From contig NC_020170.2 in NCBI RefSeq assembly GCF_000224145.3, forward strand, positions 2,227,589 through 2,291,588: DNA of 64,000 bases. Direction: 5' to 3'. The notes below the pieces were generated by a model. The model was not told the DNA's origin, did no database searches, and saw only the letters and a program-made list of their open reading frames with translations. Numbering within the stretch: position 1 is the stretch's first letter; every line of letters begins with the position of its first letter. Shown here one piece after another: positions 58,803 to 64,000 of this stretch. The position numbers and the translations under genes were made by a program. This stretch comes from Ciona intestinalis (lineage: Eukaryota; Chordata; Ascidiacea; Phlebobranchia; Cionidae).

Positions 58803-61800
58803 TTAGTCGAGTGCATCACATACAGTGTCAATAATTTCATGGAATAATTCTGGACGATCAGCATATACATGATGTCCTGCACCTTTTACTGACTGCAATA
58901 AAAACCGAGTTGTGATCAAATATTCATACTATGGCAGTTTGTAATAAATGAAGATTTTTGAATTATACGTGGTAAGTTTATATGTAAGAATTCATAACAT
59001 ATTTATCTTTATGTGGCGGGGCAACAAAATAAGTTTTAAAATAGTGTTTTGTTTCACACACCTATTGCCTACTTACAAGTTACCGCGCATGTAATTTCGT
59101 ATTAATTACAATATTTTTTGTGTATGACTGACAATTTAGACAACCCATACCTATGCAAAAAATATTCTATTACTGTCTAAAAAAAAGTTTGTAATTAAAT
59201 TTGTAATAGGAACACACCCAATGCCATTTAGTCAAAAAACTATAGCATTTAGATGCTATTAAAACAGTAAACCACAGCTATTGAATGAGCCCACTAAAAA
59301 CTGAACTGAAACACTACAGATAATATTTCACTTACATAAACTTCAACGTGGTTGTCAGGCAGCAGGTTTTGAGTTTCATGTCCAGAATTCACATCCATCC
59401 ATGAGCGTGCTCCATACACGAATGTGACCGGGACATCCTTACGTAAGCCACCTTCACATCAAAATAACATAACATCATTTTTTGTTAAATACTTGATAAT
59501 AGAGTCACAGAAATAAAAGAGTATGTAACTTAAGCACATAGTTTATTGAAAATAACCTAAAAATTAAACTGACATTGTTTTGTAATTTTTATTTTCTATC
59601 GTATGTTGGTGAAACTCCATGACAAAACCAGGAAACCTAGATTTTCGGCTATATTTAGCCCTATACGTCTATTATTTTTAAACTGTTCTTTCTTTTGTTG
59701 TTATTTGTTCACATTTTCAATACCTATTCTTGACAACATAGGCTTGTATGCATATCCTAGATCTTGGTTCATCTGCTTAAAGCCGGATTCACCACTGTAA
59801 AAAACAGGGAAGATTTAGTTTTATAAATTAGATCCCTAATAATTTTTTGGTTTTATTAAAACATAATTTTTCACACAATCACACATGAAAAAAGGTGAAG
59901 ATGGGAGACCTTTTCATTCCATTCTCTCATCCTATTTTGTAGTAAACAAAGAACATTCAAAGAATTATAAAACCCTATCCTTACGACTTCCATAGACCGT
60001 TGGTAATAGTTTAAATACGATCAGAAAATTTGGATTTTATTTGTTTAAGATGTCCCATTTCCACCAAAGTACTATAGATCCTATATGGCATGAACCATAC
60101 GAATGGTTCATAGTTAGGAGGACACATTGTAACGAAAACAATAAATTAAATGAGGCCAACAAGCCAGCTACATCCTGTCACTGCCAATAACTGACACATG
60201 ACTGTAAAATTAATTTCCGGCATTTAGTAGAACATGCTTTATTGTATCTGTACACTGGCCATTGGCCACACAACGTACACAGTTGTGTGTTTAGGGATCT
60301 GCGTAAACCGGGCCTGAAACCCCACCTTGTTGGACATTAAAGCATAAAATAACCAATAACCATGCTGCACAGAGAATTTGTGACGAGCATCTGATTTTTG
60401 TGTTGCATAAAGAAATGACAAAATAGAGTTGGACTTCCTTTGCATATTCAGATATGCACATACCTTGGAGATCCAGCATTACAATGATAGATGTATTCAA
60501 AAACCGTGTTTTCATCTTGTTCAGTAACCTCTGGATATCTTGTCTTAAAATCAGCCCGGAACCTTTTTATTAAACCAGGTCCTGGAACAACAGAAGCAAA
60601 ACATATTAAATACAGTTTAATCTATTCCACACACAAATATGCTACAAAAGTGCTAAAAGAGATTACTTAAAAGTTAATCACTCCAACTCATGCATAAACG
60701 AGCTAATTTTATTTAAAAGCTACATGAACATATTAGTCATGCTAAAAGGCACATCCGAGTCTGGTAAAAATGCCAAGTCTGTACAATTCTGAGTATAATT
60801 ATTCTGCACGTTACTATGCGTCACGTTTTTTAAATTTAAAGTAAATCAGATATGACATTTGACCGTGTTAAAATACAGTTACATTTATAGTTGTCAAATA
60901 TAGCGAACAACAGTGCTTAATGTGAGGAAAGATTTTGTCCCTGGTTTTCTGTATAGACACAAGAACAGGGTAGAAGCTATTTTTGGTGTAAAACGTTTCC
61001 TGAATATGTATGAAAATTCCTGAATATGCATCTGCGGTAGGGATATGCACCTACTTCCCCCTAAGATTGGTTTACAACGTGAAAAAATCGATGATTATGC
61101 ACCTACCTATGTGTACATTATACAGAATATATATAGTTTTTAGTCACCCCAAGGTCCAGCAGCACGAACTACTCCAAGTGGGTTAAAGGGACTTAGGATT
61201 CTCACAAGTGCTCGAATCCACAACGGAACGCGCCGAGCTCTTTCCCCATCAGGCTCCAGTTTAGGAAAACCCCATGGGTCAACTAAGACGAGACTCTTTA
61301 CTCTGTGTGGAATCGATTTGTTGAATTTATTTGATTCAGAAATTGATGATGCTAGTCACTAGCAAAATGCATCCTTATTTTTTATTTTTTTTATATACTT
61401 TTTTTGGTACATAGGTACTGCATTAGTATAACTCGATTTTGGTTTGTTGTATATTAGTAGCACTTGGTGTAAACATTCAATATGAATGTTTTTTGTAGTA
61501 GTAATTGGGGCTTTTCAAGTTTGTACAGTTTTCTGTTAGGAGTAGACTACAGTACTGTAACGTCACAAAGTTGAAACAAATTGTTCCGCTCATATATAGA
61601 GATTATATATAGCCTTTTATGTGTTATTTCCTGACACTTTAAATATATATATATATGCACTATAATGAATTTAAATAAGAAAAACAAAATGACCCTGAAG
61701 TAAAAGACAAGATACTCAATCCCCAGACACCTACACATGGTAAAAAGAAAACTTCGAACCTGTCTGGGTATTTAAGAGCATAACTGCTCACAAGATATCC

Positions 61801-61992
61801 ACCAAAGCTATGTCCGAGTAAAATCATCTTGTTGAGGTCCTGTGCTTGCCTCCAATCTTCAATTGATTGGACGAACATCTTCTCAACCTCATCAGGATCG
61901 CTCCCAAACTTTGGGCGACTGCTTCGACCGAACCCAAGCAGGTCAAAAGCATATAACGGCCGATATTTGCTCAAAGCATCAAGATTCATACA
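58803..61992 (-). CDS. ABHD4: ABHD4/ABHD5-like alpha/beta hydrolase (N-terminal part missing)
   Basis: Lipid hydrolase of the ABHD4/5 branch; ABHD4 deacylates N-acyl-phosphatidylethanolamines. Exons on the minus strand: 61760-61992, 61148-61302, 60464-60581, 59724-59794, 59336-59451, 58803-58892, all in phase. Blocks in order: [14 protein letters not shown], the nucleophile elbow [75 protein letters not shown] and [12 protein letters not shown]. Ser is present in GHSFGG, whereas ABHD5 has Asn there, so this copy should be catalytic like ABHD4. The AAGPWGP wording also favours ABHD4. The first visible exon enters at phase 0; the upstream exon(s) with the start and the oxyanion region were not found and probably lie in or beyond the 500-N gap. 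A MITE sits in one intron. Confidence 0.9.
59888..60076 (+). mobile_element. MITE, family A (end-decayed) in a hydrolase intron
   Basis: AAGGTGAAGATGGGAGACC start, TAGTAAACAAAGAACATTC core, decayed right end with AGTACTATA. Confidence 0.75.
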
Positions 61993-62556
61993 CTGAAAAT
62001 ATTAAAAATATAATAAACTGGTATGGGATATGTTTAACTTAAAATTAACGAAAATTTATTTAAAACATTTGTAAAGTGGGTATACAAAAGAAAAAAAACA
62101 CAAAATAACAAAGAATGGAAAATGTAATGTATAGTGTATTTACATAGGAAAACAATAATAACAGTACCTTTCTTTTATCTTTTTTTAGTGTAGAACATTT
62201 TATACACTGCTAAAGTAAGGGCTAATACTACTGCATTTTACAGCCTATAACCAAAAACATTCACAATCACAAACCCACTTGAGAAAGCTTTGGAAAATAA
62301 GTGTTACACACTATGGGTATATTCACGGATTACCACCAGACAGTGTAAGCTAACAAATACAAACAGCACAAAAAACAAATAAAGTGTTTTACTATTACCT
62401 CGCTAACTCGCTAACCGCATTATTTTGCATGGTCATTGGTTTATGCGCGTATCAACATTGAGTAAGCTTATTTTAGCGCAATATTATTAAATCTAGTTTA
62501 TAAAATAAGTTTTAATACTTTATGGTGCTATTACCAACGAAAACCTATAAAATTAA

Positions 62557-63056
62557 NNNNNNNNNNNNNNNNNNNNNNNNNNNNNNNNNNNNNNNNNNNN
62601 NNNNNNNNNNNNNNNNNNNNNNNNNNNNNNNNNNNNNNNNNNNNNNNNNNNNNNNNNNNNNNNNNNNNNNNNNNNNNNNNNNNNNNNNNNNNNNNNNNNN
62701 NNNNNNNNNNNNNNNNNNNNNNNNNNNNNNNNNNNNNNNNNNNNNNNNNNNNNNNNNNNNNNNNNNNNNNNNNNNNNNNNNNNNNNNNNNNNNNNNNNNN
62801 NNNNNNNNNNNNNNNNNNNNNNNNNNNNNNNNNNNNNNNNNNNNNNNNNNNNNNNNNNNNNNNNNNNNNNNNNNNNNNNNNNNNNNNNNNNNNNNNNNNN
62901 NNNNNNNNNNNNNNNNNNNNNNNNNNNNNNNNNNNNNNNNNNNNNNNNNNNNNNNNNNNNNNNNNNNNNNNNNNNNNNNNNNNNNNNNNNNNNNNNNNNN
63001 NNNNNNNNNNNNNNNNNNNNNNNNNNNNNNNNNNNNNNNNNNNNNNNNNNNNNNNN
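62557..63056. other. Assembly gap of 500 N
   Basis: Exactly 500 N. It probably hides the 5' exon(s) of the hydrolase and/or the 3' exons of the Lys/Arg-rich gene. Confidence 0.99.
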
Positions 63057-63205
63057 ATAAAGAAAATACCAAAAAGTTGGCTAAAAAATGGTAAAATACC
63101 CAAGATACGCACGCACAGGTTAACGAGACAAAACCTATGAGATATAGCCAAGGGGTAAAATACACAAGCGGTACACAAAATTCTGAATTAAATTATCTCA
63201 CTTAC

Positions 63206-63983
63206 CTGACTATTGAAACGATATTGTTGCTTTGTGCCGTCCGAACCATTTTCATATTTCTCCTCATTCCTATTTTTCCTCCTCGCTTGTATCCTTCTTT
63301 TTATCCTCTCCCTCTCACTCCCAACCACTCCCAGTTTCTTGTACCTCGTACTTGGAACGATCACTACGGATGATCCAATTGATGACGTAGTATCTGATGA
63401 CGTCACATGCTCGCGTTCAGACTTCCCGATGACCACGCGCGCCACCCAGCGCTCGTCCTCTTTCGTCTTCTCGAATTTAATCATCCTTGATATGACGTCA
63501 CTGTCGTCCCTGACTTCTCTGACGTCACGATTTTTTGAATGAAGTGTGACGTAATAACTCTTCTCTGTGTTTTGGTGTTTCTTTTTCTTTACTGCACCAT
63601 TCACATACCTAATCGGATATAGTATAACTTTACAATATTTTTTCTCTTTCTAATTGTTAGTAAAAATAAGAATGTTAACAGAGTTATCTATAACCGTAGT
63701 TCCGCGAATCAATAAAAATGTTATTAATTGTTGAAAGCATGATTAGGAAATAGGGGTTTTAGGTGCTAACGGTATCCCATATCATACACACAGTAGTATA
63801 CGTCATATCTGCTTAACTAAATCGGGCAACAAATAAAACTACACATACCTGACAAGTTTTTCTTTTGTCGAAGGTTCTATTTTACTCAAAAGTTCATTTT
63901 TGCCGAAGTCATTTTCTGCATGCTTTAACCCTCCTTTGGACTTACGTGTCGTCCTTTTCTTTTTATCAAAGTCCCATTTGTAT
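63206..63983 (-). CDS. Partial Lys/Arg-rich protein of unknown function (two exons)
   Basis: Two minus-strand exons with matching phase: 63849-63983, then 63206-63608. The translation is highly basic and polar, for example YKWDFDKKKRTTRKSKGG, RYVNGAVKKKKHQNTEKS, EDERWVARVVIGKSE and ERERIKRRIQARRKNRNEE. I recognise no domain. The composition suggests a nuclear or nucleic-acid-associated protein, or a disordered or coiled region of a larger one. Exon 63206-63608 contains three TGACGTCA octamers. The gene continues upstream of the window, and its 3' end may lie in the N gap. A MITE occupies the intron between the two exons. Confidence 0.6.
63612..63801 (+). mobile_element. MITE, family B (decayed)
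   Basis: Core TGTTAGTAAAAATAAGAATG and right end CCCATATCATACACACAGTA. Occupies the intron between the two exons of the Lys/Arg-rich gene. Confidence 0.55.
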
Positions 63984-64000
63984 CTGTAAAGGAATGAAAA

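Noticed and set aside
62522-63178. Long open frames across the second gap
   Set aside because: They consist almost entirely of N and carry no information.

Overview
This is animal nuclear DNA, almost certainly from an ascidian of the Ciona type. The evidence is short AG/GT-bounded introns, chordate gene families (a TYRP-type pigment enzyme, NAGK, an ABHD4/5-type hydrolase, CCT1), a very dense family of roughly 200-bp terminal-inverted-repeat MITEs, and a ZP segment that looks like two alleles placed end to end. I cannot run searches, so the species is an inference. There are two assembly gaps: 50 N at 41840-41889 and 500 N at 62557-63056.

Layout. (1) 1-6968: AT-rich upstream DNA with two MITEs and several forkhead-type motifs. 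(2) About 6969-17261, plus strand: a 13-14 exon transcription factor gene. One continuous reading frame joins a forkhead domain, an unusual C2H2 finger, a canonical C2H2 finger, a PLDLS (CtBP-type) motif and a C-terminal finger pair of the Ikaros/Hunchback dimerisation type. (3) 17262-28687: 11.4 kb of intergenic DNA full of MITEs. (4) 28688-44356, plus strand: a large type I membrane protein gene with signal peptide, four FnIII domains, a Thr/Ser mucin-like 12-residue repeat, a ZP domain, a furin site and a transmembrane segment. Its ZP exons occur twice around the 50-N gap, probably as an allelic misassembly. (5) 45783-46886, minus strand: an intronless seven-transmembrane orphan. (6) 48203-49885, minus strand: the CCT1 chaperonin subunit with an uninterrupted CDS; a five-unit heat-shock element lies about 1 kb upstream. 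(7) 51557-54066, plus strand: an eight-exon tyrosinase-related protein, divergent from CCT1. (8) 54748-58230, minus strand: N-acetylglucosamine kinase, nine exons, convergent with the TYRP gene so that the 3' ends meet. (9) 58803-61992, minus strand: an ABHD4/5-like alpha/beta hydrolase whose N-terminal exon(s) are not seen and probably lie in or beyond the 500-N gap. (10) 63206-63983, minus strand: two exons of an unrecognised Lys/Arg-rich protein.

The strongest candidate for something undescribed is the forkhead plus Ikaros/Hunchback-type finger fusion. Every one of its splice phases agrees, and its introns and upstream DNA are rich in GTAAACA forkhead motifs, which suggests autoregulation. 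Other signals worth a second look are a more than 20-fold excess of the palindrome TGACGTCA, including eight copies inside coding exons; MITEs that carry a forkhead-like core but are absent from the forkhead-finger locus; and the FnIII-mucin-ZP membrane protein. I saw no retroviral or LTR element, rRNA, intact tRNA or CRISPR array.
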